Positions 1 to 6,206 of a stretch of 11,897 bases of DNA are shown here, one piece after another. The position numbers were made by a program, and so were the translations under genes. The stretch's first letter is position 1; each line of letters starts with the position of its first letter. The stretch spans positions 1 to 11,897 of the forward strand of contig JAJAZK010000612.1 of the NCBI GenBank assembly GCA_026785765.1. The letters run 5' to 3'. The notes below the pieces were generated by a model. It saw nothing but the letters and a program-made list of their open reading frames with translations, did no database searches and was not told the origin of the DNA. Source of the DNA: Rhodoferax sp. GTDB taxonomy: Bacteria; Pseudomonadota; Gammaproteobacteria; Burkholderiales; Burkholderiaceae_C.

Positions 1-1
1 G

Positions 2-949
2 CGCATCCTGGGGGGCGGGGTGGCGCCGGGGCAGCAGGCGGCGGTGATCAACGGCCTGCGGGTGTATAATGAAACGATTTGCGAAAACACCGCGGCGGCG
101 GATGTGATGCGCGTTGTTTCCAACAAGGTGCACGTGGCCGACAAGACCCATCTGGTCGACATAGTCGGCACCGGCGGGGACGGCTCGCACACGTTCAACA
201 TCTCGACCTGCTCGATGTTTGTAGCCGCTGCCGCCGGGGCCAAGGTCAGCAAACACGGTAATCGGGGGGTCAGCAGCAAAAGCGGCAGTGCCGACGTGAT
301 GGAGGCGCTGGGCATCAACATCAACCTGTCGCCAGAGCGAATAGCCCAGTGCATCGCCGAGGTGGGCGTCGGATTCATGTTCGCGCCGAATCACCATCCG
401 GCGATGAAGAACGTGGCGCCGGTGCGCAAGGAGCTTGGCATCAAGACCATCTTCAACCTGCTCGGTCCCCTGACCAATCCGGCCGGTGCGCCGAATATCC
501 TGATGGGTGTGTTCCATCCCGATCTGGTGGGAATCCAGGTGCGTGCATTGCAGCGCCTGGGCACGGAACATGCGGTGGTGGTGTATGGCAAGGACGGCAT
601 GGACGAGGTCAGTCTGGGCGCCACCACCATGGTGGGTGAGTTGCGCAACGGCGAAATCACCGAATACGAAATGCACCCGGAGGACTTCGGCATGGTGATG
701 GCGAGCAACCGCGTGCTCAAGGTGGAAAACCCCGAGCAGTCCAAGGCGATGCTGCTGTCGGTGCTGGACAACCAGCCGGGCGCCGCCAAGGATATCGTCA
801 TTCTCAATGCCGGCGCCGCCCTGTATGCGGCCAATGTCTGTGAATCGATGAAGGATGGTTTTGTGCTGGCGCGCAAGGCGATCGAGTCGGGCGCCGCCAA
901 GGCCAAGCTGGAACAGCTGGTGGCGGCGACGAACCGGGGCGGCGCCTAA
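2..949 (+). CDS. trpD: Anthranilate phosphoribosyltransferase TrpD, 5'-truncated by the window edge
   Basis: TrpD catalyses the second committed step of tryptophan synthesis: it transfers phosphoribose from PRPP to anthranilate in the cytoplasm. The reading frame is open from base 2, so the true start lies upstream; the GTG at base 20 is internal. Counting from that GTG, the glycine-rich phosphate/PRPP loop (GTGGDGSHTFN) is at about residues 50-60, followed by the conserved KHGNRGVSSKSGSAD block at about 78-92, a NHHPAMKNVAPVRKELG segment, LLGPLTNPA, and the metal-binding GMDEVS motif. About 315 residues are present, and the family is usually about 340, so roughly 25-30 N-terminal residues (part of the helical domain) are missing. 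The sequence looks betaproteobacterial by memory. In such genomes trpC usually follows trpD on the same strand; here the next gene converges from the opposite strand. The family assignment is secure. Confidence 0.96.
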   Translation, partial: RILGGGVAPGQQAAVINGLRVYNETICENTAAADVMRVVSNKVHVADKTHLVDIVGTGGDGSHTFNISTCSMFVAAAAGAKVSKHGNRGVSSKSGSADVMEALGININLSPERIAQCIAEVGVGFMFAPNHHPAMKNVAPVRKELGIKTIFNLLGPLTNPAGAPNILMGVFHPDLVGIQVRALQRLGTEHAVVVYGKDGMDEVSLGATTMVGELRNGEITEYEMHPEDFGMVMASNRVLKVENPEQSKAMLLSVLDNQPGAAKDIVILNAGAALYAANVCESMKDGFVLARKAIESGAAKAKLEQLVAATNRGGA

Positions 950-983
950 GCGCCTGTCCGGCGACTGTGCCGCTCAGGCGCTT
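948..983. terminator. Hairpin at the convergent junction of trpD and the ABC ATPase gene
   Basis: A perfect 9-bp inverted repeat, AAGCGCCTG (948-956) and CAGGCGCTT (975-983), encloses a second short stem, CGGC (959-962) with GCCG (969-972), and a 6-base loop. It overlaps the trpD stop codon on one side and the ATPase stop codon on the other, and it is the only spacer between the two converging genes. Neither strand has a T-run directly after the stem, so it is not a classical intrinsic terminator. It could act as a bidirectional 3'-end stabiliser or a pause site in both directions. The structure is seen directly; the function is inferred. Confidence 0.45.
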
Positions 984-2032
984 ACCACCGCTCCGGCGCG
1001 GGCGTCCAGGCCGACGTAGACCGTCTCGCCGGTTTTGAGGTCGCGGTCCACATCGGTGTCGATGACCAGCATGTCGCCGAATTCGGTCTTGACGTTGTGT
1101 TCCAGGTGCGTGCCGAGGTAGGCGGACTTGCCCAGACTGCCCTGGATATGGGGCGTGGCCGGTGCACTGCGGTGTAGGGTCAGGCGCTGCGGGCGCACCG
1201 CGAACAGTGCCTGGCCGCTGACGTTGCTGCCTTGCAGCGGCAGGCGCAGTGCGCCAGCCACAAACACCTGTTCGCCGCGATCATTGACCACCTGGCCGGT
1301 GATCAGGTTTGCGTCGCCGATGAAGTCGGCCAGAAAACGGTCCGCCGGGCGCTCGTACAGCTCACGCGGCGTGCCGATCTGCGCGATGCGTGCGTTGGAC
1401 ATCACGATCACCCGGTCCGACACCGCCAGCGCTTCCGACTGGTCGTGCGTCACGTACACCACAGTCAGCCCGAGCGACTGCTGCAGGGCGCGGATGTCGT
1501 CGCGCACCTTGCGTCGCAGCTTGGCATCCAGATTCGACAGCGGCTCGTCGAACAGCAGCACCTGCGGCTCCAGCACCAGCGCCCGCGCCACTGCCACCCG
1601 CTGCTGCTGGCCACCGGAGAGTTCGGACGGCAGGCGCACCTCCAGCTCCGACAGGCCGACCAGCGCCAGCTTGGTGCGCGCCTGCTCGCGTGCCGGTTCC
1701 TTGCGCATGCCACCGGCCTGCAAACCGTAGGCGACGTTGTCGATCACGTTGAGGTGCGGAAACAGGGCGTAGGACTGGAACACCATGCTCACGTCGCGCT
1801 CCGACGCTGCCAGCCGGGTCACGTCCTTGCCGCCGATCAGGACGCGCCCGCCGCTGGCCGAGTCGAGCCCGGCGATCATGCGCAGCGTGGTCGTCTTGCC
1901 GCAGCCCGAGGGCCCCAGCAAGGTCACCAGAGTCCCGGCCTCGACCGTGAAACTGACCGAGTCGACCGCCGTGAAGTCGCCGAACTTCTTGCTGACGTTT
2001 TCGAACACGACATTGGCTGCCTGCACTGCCAT
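974..2032 (-). CDS. ABC transporter ATP-binding protein (FbpC/PotA-like, Afu-type importer ATPase)
   Basis: This is the cytoplasmic ATPase that powers the importer encoded by the two upstream genes. All nucleotide-binding motifs are intact in the 352-residue product: Walker A GPSGCGKTT (about 40-48), Q-loop Gln86, signature LSGGQQQ (about 138-144), Walker B VLLFDEP (about 158-164) and H-loop His196. A C-terminal regulatory TOBE-like region covers about 240-350, which is usual for the MalK/PotA/FbpC class. I chose the ATG at 2032-2030. It overlaps the permease stop as TGATG, which suggests translational coupling, and has an AGGAG seven bases upstream. An in-frame TTG one codon earlier is too close to that site. 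The ATPase alone does not reveal the substrate; the binding protein and context suggest a phosphorylated sugar or cyclitol rather than iron. Confidence 0.93.
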   Translation of the reverse strand: MAVQAANVVFENVSKKFGDFTAVDSVSFTVEAGTLVTLLGPSGCGKTTTLRMIAGLDSASGGRVLIGGKDVTRLAASERDVSMVFQSYALFPHLNVIDNVAYGLQAGGMRKEPAREQARTKLALVGLSELEVRLPSELSGGQQQRVAVARALVLEPQVLLFDEPLSNLDAKLRRKVRDDIRALQQSLGLTVVYVTHDQSEALAVSDRVIVMSNARIAQIGTPRELYERPADRFLADFIGDANLITGQVVNDRGEQVFVAGALRLPLQGSNVSGQALFAVRPQRLTLHRSAPATPHIQGSLGKSAYLGTHLEHNVKTEFGDMLVIDTDVDRDLKTGETVYVGLDARAGAVVSA

Positions 2033-4236
2033 CAATGTGCTCCTGGTAATAGATCGCCTGGGTTGTTGCTGCGCCGGCCAAGTTTGCGTTCGCCAACGCC
2101 GACCTTGATCAGGACGATCACCAGCAACATGAAGATGATCAGCAGCGTGGAGTAGGCAATTGCCAGCGCGTATTCGCCGACCTCCACGCGGCCCACAATG
2201 TAGGCGGTGGCCATGTTGTACTTGGCGCTGACCAGGAAAATGACGGCGCTGACTGCCGTCATTGCGTGCACAAAGCTGAACACCAGCGTGGCCACGATGG
2301 CCGGGCGCAGCAGCGGCAGGATGATGCGGCGCAAGGTGTAGGCACTACCGGCACGCAGCGTCAGCGAGGCCTCGTCCAGGCTCTTGTCGAGCTGGCTGAG
2401 TGCGGCCATGCCGGCGCGCACCCCCACCGGCATGTTGCGGAACACGAAGCAGATCACCAGGATCAGGCCGGTGCCGGTGAGCTCGAACGGCGGCACGTTG
2501 AAGGCCACGATGTAGGCGATGCCGATTACGGTGCCGGGAATCGCAAAACTCAGCATGGTCATGAACTCGAAACTGCGCCGCCCGGCAAACTGCTGGCGCG
2601 CCACCACGTAGGCGGTGAGCAGGCCGATCGCCGTCGTCAGCGGCGCTGCGATGGCCGACACCACCACCGTGGTGAAGAAGCTGTCCCAGGCCGAGCCGGT
2701 CCAGTTGACGCCGCGCTCGCCCCATTCGACCAGAAACCCGGTGCGGAAATGCGCCAGCGTCGGCTCGAAGTCGCCGCGGCCGATGTCCAGCACAAAACCA
2801 CCAATCAGGATCAGCAGGTACAAGGCGGCGGTAAAGAAGGCCCAGGGCAGGGCGGTGGCGTAACAGAGCGCCGACACCCGTTTCGGCAGCGGCGTGGGCA
2901 GGCCCGCATCACCCTTGCCGGTCACCGTGACGTAAGAGGCCTTGCCAAGCCAGCGTTGCTGCAGCCAGAACGCACCCAGGGTGAACACCAGCAGGATCAG
3001 GGCCAGGATGGCGGCCCGCCCCGGGTCGTTCTGGGCCCCCGCCACGGCAAAGAAGATCTTGGTGGACAGCACCTCGAAATTGCCGCCCAGCACCAGCGGG
3101 TTGCCGAAATCGGCCAGGCTCTCCACGAACCCGAGCAGGCAGGTGTTCGCTACCCCGGGGCGCAGCAGCGGCCAGGTCACCGTCTTGAAGGTGTACCAGT
3201 GTGTCGCACGCAGGGTCTGCGAGGCTTCCTCCAGCGTCGGGCTTACCCCCTGTATGACGCCCAGCATGATCATGAAGGCGAGCGGAGTCTGCGACAACAA
3301 CTGCGAGATCAGCACCCCGGGCAGGCCGTAAATCCAGCGCGAGGGCTCGATGCCGAACCAGGTCTCCAGCCACACCGTGACCATGCCGGTGCGTCCAAAC
3401 AACACAATGATGGCCAGGGCGATCACAAACGGCGGCGTGATGATGGGCAGGATCGACAACACCTGCAGGCTGCGCCGCCAGCGAAATCCGGACCGCAGTG
3501 CCAGCAGGGCGAAGGCCAGCCCGAGCAGCGTGCTCAACACCCCTGCCAGTACGGCCAGCAACAGCGAGTTCCAGGCCACTCCACAACTGGTGCCGCTGAT
3601 CAGGCAGCCCAGGCCCCAGATATCAGAGGCGGTGAGGCGCTCCCAGGCCAGCGCCAGGTCCAGCTCGCCGCTCTGGTTGGTGAAGGCCGACACCAACACC
3701 CGCGCCACCGGAAAAAACACGAACAGCCCGACCAGCAGCCCGATGCTCCACACCGCACCGGAGATAAAACCGTCGCCGCGGAACTTGCCCATCGCTGCGA
3801 TGCCCTGCGACAGCAGCAACGTGAACACGCCCAGTGTCAGGAAGCCGCCGGCTCCCAATCCCGGCTGGCCATCACGCACCGGCCCGAAGACGGCAAACCA
3901 GGCCCAGTCGAGCCCACGCATGCCAACCGCAAACCCCTGCAACAGGACCCAGACCAGACCGAACAAGGCGCCAGCCGTGATGACGCGACCACGCCAGATG
4001 TTGTCGGTCGGCATGCGCCAGCCCACCAGCACCACCAGCCATCCGAGCACGGTCGGGGCCAGCCACCAGCGCCCGCCGCTCCAGGCCAGCGCCAGCGCCG
4101 AACCCTCGATACGCTCGCCGTACCAGGGCGTGGCAAGCAAAGCCAGCGCGGCGAGTGCCAGCAGTACCGGAATGGTGAAATTGAAACGAACCCTGCGGCC
4201 AGCAGACGCCGGGAGGGCCGGAACCGGGATTGCCAT
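2032..4236 (-). CDS. ABC transporter permease with two fused MetI-like domains (long, AfuB/FbpB-like)
   Basis: This inner-membrane channel subunit has 734 residues and carries two permease domains in one chain, so it forms the whole pore without a partner. Each domain has a cytoplasmic EAA-type coupling loop that docks on the ATPase: EEASQTLRATHW (about 336-347) in the first and DEASLTLRAGSAY (about 621-633) in the second. The signature ESLADFGNPLVLGG (about 372-385) is typical of the ferric/phosphosugar permease group. Before the first MetI domain there are about 200 residues with several hydrophobic segments (about 20-38, 60-73, 86-106, 130-150, 160-185). Plain FbpB proteins are nearer 500-560 residues, so this matches the longer AfuB-like form as I recall it. 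The start lies 32 bases after the binding-protein stop, with only a weak GGGAT-type ribosome site. The end overlaps the ATPase start. Confidence 0.92.
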   Translation of the reverse strand: MAIPVPALPASAGRRVRFNFTIPVLLALAALALLATPWYGERIEGSALALAWSGGRWWLAPTVLGWLVVLVGWRMPTDNIWRGRVITAGALFGLVWVLLQGFAVGMRGLDWAWFAVFGPVRDGQPGLGAGGFLTLGVFTLLLSQGIAAMGKFRGDGFISGAVWSIGLLVGLFVFFPVARVLVSAFTNQSGELDLALAWERLTASDIWGLGCLISGTSCGVAWNSLLLAVLAGVLSTLLGLAFALLALRSGFRWRRSLQVLSILPIITPPFVIALAIIVLFGRTGMVTVWLETWFGIEPSRWIYGLPGVLISQLLSQTPLAFMIMLGVIQGVSPTLEEASQTLRATHWYTFKTVTWPLLRPGVANTCLLGFVESLADFGNPLVLGGNFEVLSTKIFFAVAGAQNDPGRAAILALILLVFTLGAFWLQQRWLGKASYVTVTGKGDAGLPTPLPKRVSALCYATALPWAFFTAALYLLILIGGFVLDIGRGDFEPTLAHFRTGFLVEWGERGVNWTGSAWDSFFTTVVVSAIAAPLTTAIGLLTAYVVARQQFAGRRSFEFMTMLSFAIPGTVIGIAYIVAFNVPPFELTGTGLILVICFVFRNMPVGVRAGMAALSQLDKSLDEASLTLRAGSAYTLRRIILPLLRPAIVATLVFSFVHAMTAVSAVIFLVSAKYNMATAYIVGRVEVGEYALAIAYSTLLIIFMLLVIVLIKVGVGERKLGRRSNNPGDLLPGAH

Positions 4237-4268
4237 CAGGGCTTATCCCGGTTGGCCGCTTGCCTGGA

Positions 4269-5306
4269 TCACTTCGGCAGTACCTTGACTTCCTTGTCCC
4301 ACTTGGACAGCAAGCGGATGCGTTCTGCCGAGGATCCGTACTTCTTGAAGTCGTAGTTGATGAGCTTGATGTCCTTGAGCTTGGGAGCTTCGGGCGGCGT
4401 GGCGGCGTTCTTGTTGGATGGCACCTGGAACGAGCGTGCGTTTGCACCCAGGATCTGGATCTGCGCACCCAGCGCGAAGTCGACCCATTTCTTGGCGTTT
4501 TCCAGATTGCGCGCGCCCTTGACAATACTCATCGAGCCGATCTCGTAACCGGTGCCTTCGCAGGGCGCGACGACAACCAATGGGGCCCCGGTGATGGCCT
4601 GTGACACACCGTCGTGCATGAAGGTGATGCCGACAATCGACTCGCCCACCGCAGCGGCCCGCGCTGGCGCGGCACCCGATTTGGTGTACTGGTTGACGTT
4701 GCGGTGCAGGGCCTTCATGTAGTCAAAGGCCTTGTCCTCACCCATCAACTGCACCATGGTGGCAAGCATGGTGTAGGCGGTGCCCGACGAGTTCGGGTCG
4801 GCCACCTGAATTTCGCCCTTGAACGCGGGTTTGACGAGATCAGCCCAGCACTTGGGCGCTGGAATGCCCTTTTTCTCCAGCGCCGGCTTGTTGTAACTGA
4901 AGCCCAGCGCGCCGGAGTAGATTCCGACGGTCTTGTAGCCGGATTGTTCGGCCTGGCGCACCGCCCAGTCCTGCAACTGGGGCAGCATGGGCGACTTGTA
5001 GGCTTGGGTCAGGTTCTCTTCCGCCGCCTGCAGATGCGGGTCGCCAGTGCCACCCCACCAGATGTCACCCTTGGGATTGGCGGCCTCGGCCTTGATCTGT
5101 GCGTAGACCTCGCCGCTGCTTTTGCGCGTCATCGAGACCTTGATGCCGGTGGTCTTTTCGAACACCGCGACCATAGGGCGGCACCATTCCTCCTGAACAC
5201 TGCAGTACACCACCAGTTCGCCAGCGGCATAGGCATTGGTGGAAAAGGCGCCAGTGGCAGCCAGCGCCAGCGACAGGGACAGTGCGCGGCGGGTGAGGCG
5301 GTTCAT
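4269..5306 (-). CDS. Periplasmic substrate-binding protein of ABC importer, AfuA-like (phosphorylated sugar/cyclitol suspected)
   Basis: A 345-residue class II-type periplasmic binding protein. The ATG at 5306 is preferred because an AAAGGAGA ribosome site sits about 7 bases upstream and the product then begins with a clean signal peptide: MNRLTRR, a hydrophobic stretch of about residues 8-22, and likely cleavage after Ala27 in NAYA-AGEL. An ATG at 5360 would put 18 charged residues ahead of this signal. Iron-binding FbpA proteins use a Tyr-Tyr dyad, and no YY occurs here. Instead, the RKSSGE segment (61-66), SSGTAYT (173-179), His231-Asp232 and CEGTGYE (249-255) match what I recall of AfuA, a hexose-phosphate binder. 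Subtracting 26 puts His231, Asp232 and Glu255 on the recalled AfuA contacts H205, D206 and E229. Many databases would call it an iron(III) binding protein. The binding-protein role is firm; the phosphorylated ligand is a good inference, and inositol phosphate specifically is speculation from the neighbours. Confidence 0.9.
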   Translation of the reverse strand: MNRLTRRALSLSLALAATGAFSTNAYAAGELVVYCSVQEEWCRPMVAVFEKTTGIKVSMTRKSSGEVYAQIKAEAANPKGDIWWGGTGDPHLQAAEENLTQAYKSPMLPQLQDWAVRQAEQSGYKTVGIYSGALGFSYNKPALEKKGIPAPKCWADLVKPAFKGEIQVADPNSSGTAYTMLATMVQLMGEDKAFDYMKALHRNVNQYTKSGAAPARAAAVGESIVGITFMHDGVSQAITGAPLVVVAPCEGTGYEIGSMSIVKGARNLENAKKWVDFALGAQIQILGANARSFQVPSNKNAATPPEAPKLKDIKLINYDFKKYGSSAERIRLLSKWDKEVKVLPK

Positions 5307-5382
5307 GATGAGTCTCCTTTTTTGAAAAACGGTCAGTATCGTGTGACGCCATGGTTTCAATTGCGTGACGCCAGCTTAACAA
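5307..5382 (-). promoter_or_regulatory. Leader between phosphatase and binding-protein genes; possible internal promoter/operator
   Basis: This 76-base spacer is the longest gap inside the operon and lies directly before the most abundantly needed product, the binding protein. Reading the - strand it contains a TTGAAA that could serve as a -35 box. At the usual spacing the -10 match is poor (TACTGA at 16 bases, GATACT only at 14), so a sigma-70 promoter is only weakly supported. It also holds a paired direct repeat (listed separately) and ends with a strong AAAGGAGA ribosome site. The gap and strong ribosome site fit separate, higher expression of the transporter genes; that is inference. Confidence 0.3.
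5343..5373. repeat. Two 9-bp direct repeats, GTGACGCCA, 22 bp apart (candidate operator)
   Basis: GTGACGCCA occurs at 5343-5351 and again at 5365-5373. The start-to-start distance is 22 bases, about two turns of the helix, so both copies would face the same side of the DNA. The pair sits 37 to 67 bases upstream of the binding-protein start codon, in the only sizeable gap of the operon, and flanks the TTGAAA element. This is a plausible arrangement for a dimeric regulator, but a 9-base repeat in GC-rich DNA could also arise by chance. No known regulator consensus was recognised. Confidence 0.4.
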
Positions 5383-6162
5383 CTACGGCATCAAAGGGAT
5401 ACTAGTTAAAACACTTAGCTGAGTCGCCAGCGCCGCGTTGGTCGCGAGGATCTGGTTGCCCACGCGCAGGCCACCATCGGCCCAGAAATCGTTCACCTGG
5501 CCGCCGGCCTCGGTGACCAACAACAGGCCGGCCGCCACATCCCAGGCATTGATATGGGGTTCGGCGTAGCCTTCGGTCCGCCCAGCTGCTACATAGGCGA
5601 GACCAAGTGAGCCCGAGCCGGCGCGGCGCACCGAACAGCCGGCATGGGCGGCCTTGCCCGCCATGTCGAGGTAGGTCGCGACCGGGATGCGCGTGGACCA
5701 ACCGACCTCAACCGTGGCAGCCGTCAGTTCGCCCACAGTGCTGACCCGCATCCGTTTGCCGTTGAGCCAGGCACCGCGTCCTAGTTGGGCAATGTACAAC
5801 TCGTCGTGCATCGGTTCGTAGATCGCTCCGGCGACGACCTGCCGGTCCACCATCAGGCCCAGCGAGATGCAGAAGTGCGGAATCTGGCGCGCGAAGTTGG
5901 CCGTGCCGTCGATCGGGTCGACGATCCACAGGCGCGCAGCGTCCAGCGCACCGCCGGCTTCTTCGCCCAGCACGCCATCGCCGGGGAAGTGTCTGGCGAT
6001 CTGGTCGCGCACGAATTGCTCCACCGCACCGTCGGTCTCGGTCAGATAGTCCTGCTGTCCCTTGAGTGAATACGCGGGTCGTTCGGGGGCGTCAAAGGCG
6101 CTGCGCATCAACGCGCCCGCGTCGCGAACAATGGCTTCAAGCGCAGGCATCAAGTCGGTCAT
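5383..6162 (-). CDS. Inositol-monophosphatase family phosphatase (SuhB/IMPase-like)
   Basis: A 259-residue Mg2+-dependent phosphatase of the IMPase superfamily, the usual family length and cytoplasmic (no signal peptide). The metal/catalytic signature is complete: Gly66-Glu67-Glu68, then WIVDPIDGTANF (about 79-90, with Asp82 and Asp85 as metal ligands), and the C-terminal INAWDVAAG motif (about 204-212, Asp208). The TETD near 41-44 corresponds to the usual early acidic segment. The family hydrolyses myo-inositol monophosphates, but members also act on fructose-1,6-bisphosphate, NADP, PAP or histidinol phosphate, so the name alone does not fix the substrate. Here it lies 34 bases after iolB and just before an AfuA-like phosphosugar importer, which makes inositol phosphate or another imported phosphate ester the natural candidate. 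The ATG at 6162 has an AGGA site about 6 bases upstream. Family call firm; substrate inferred. Confidence 0.93.
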   Translation of the reverse strand: MTDLMPALEAIVRDAGALMRSAFDAPERPAYSLKGQQDYLTETDGAVEQFVRDQIARHFPGDGVLGEEAGGALDAARLWIVDPIDGTANFARQIPHFCISLGLMVDRQVVAGAIYEPMHDELYIAQLGRGAWLNGKRMRVSTVGELTAATVEVGWSTRIPVATYLDMAGKAAHAGCSVRRAGSGSLGLAYVAAGRTEGYAEPHINAWDVAAGLLLVTEAGGQVNDFWADGGLRVGNQILATNAALATQLSVLTSIPLMP

Positions 6163-6187
6163 GGGAATCCTGGTGGGGTTGGTCGTA

Positions 6188-6206
6188 GTTGCGCTGTCAG
6201 CGCAAC
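6188..6206. other. Short hairpin overlapping the iolB stop codon
   Basis: GTTGCGCT (6188-6195) and AGCGCAAC (6199-6206) are exact inverted repeats with a 3-base loop, giving an 8-bp stem. It covers the end of iolB and the start of the 34-base spacer before the phosphatase gene. No T-run follows on either strand, so it is not a standard intrinsic terminator. It could mark an RNA-processing or pause point that separates the catabolic part of the operon from the phosphatase/transport part. The structure is seen; the role is inferred. Confidence 0.4.

Noticed and set aside
2266..4356. A 696-codon open frame on the + strand opposite the permease gene
   Set aside because: Its translation is dominated by Gln, His, Arg and Gly with no recognisable domain, as expected when a GC-rich gene is read antisense. 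The permease on the other strand has clear MetI domains.
5307..5360. Alternative earlier start for the binding protein at 5360
   Set aside because: It would put 18 mostly polar residues before the signal peptide. The start at 5306 has a strong ribosome site and a normal signal sequence.
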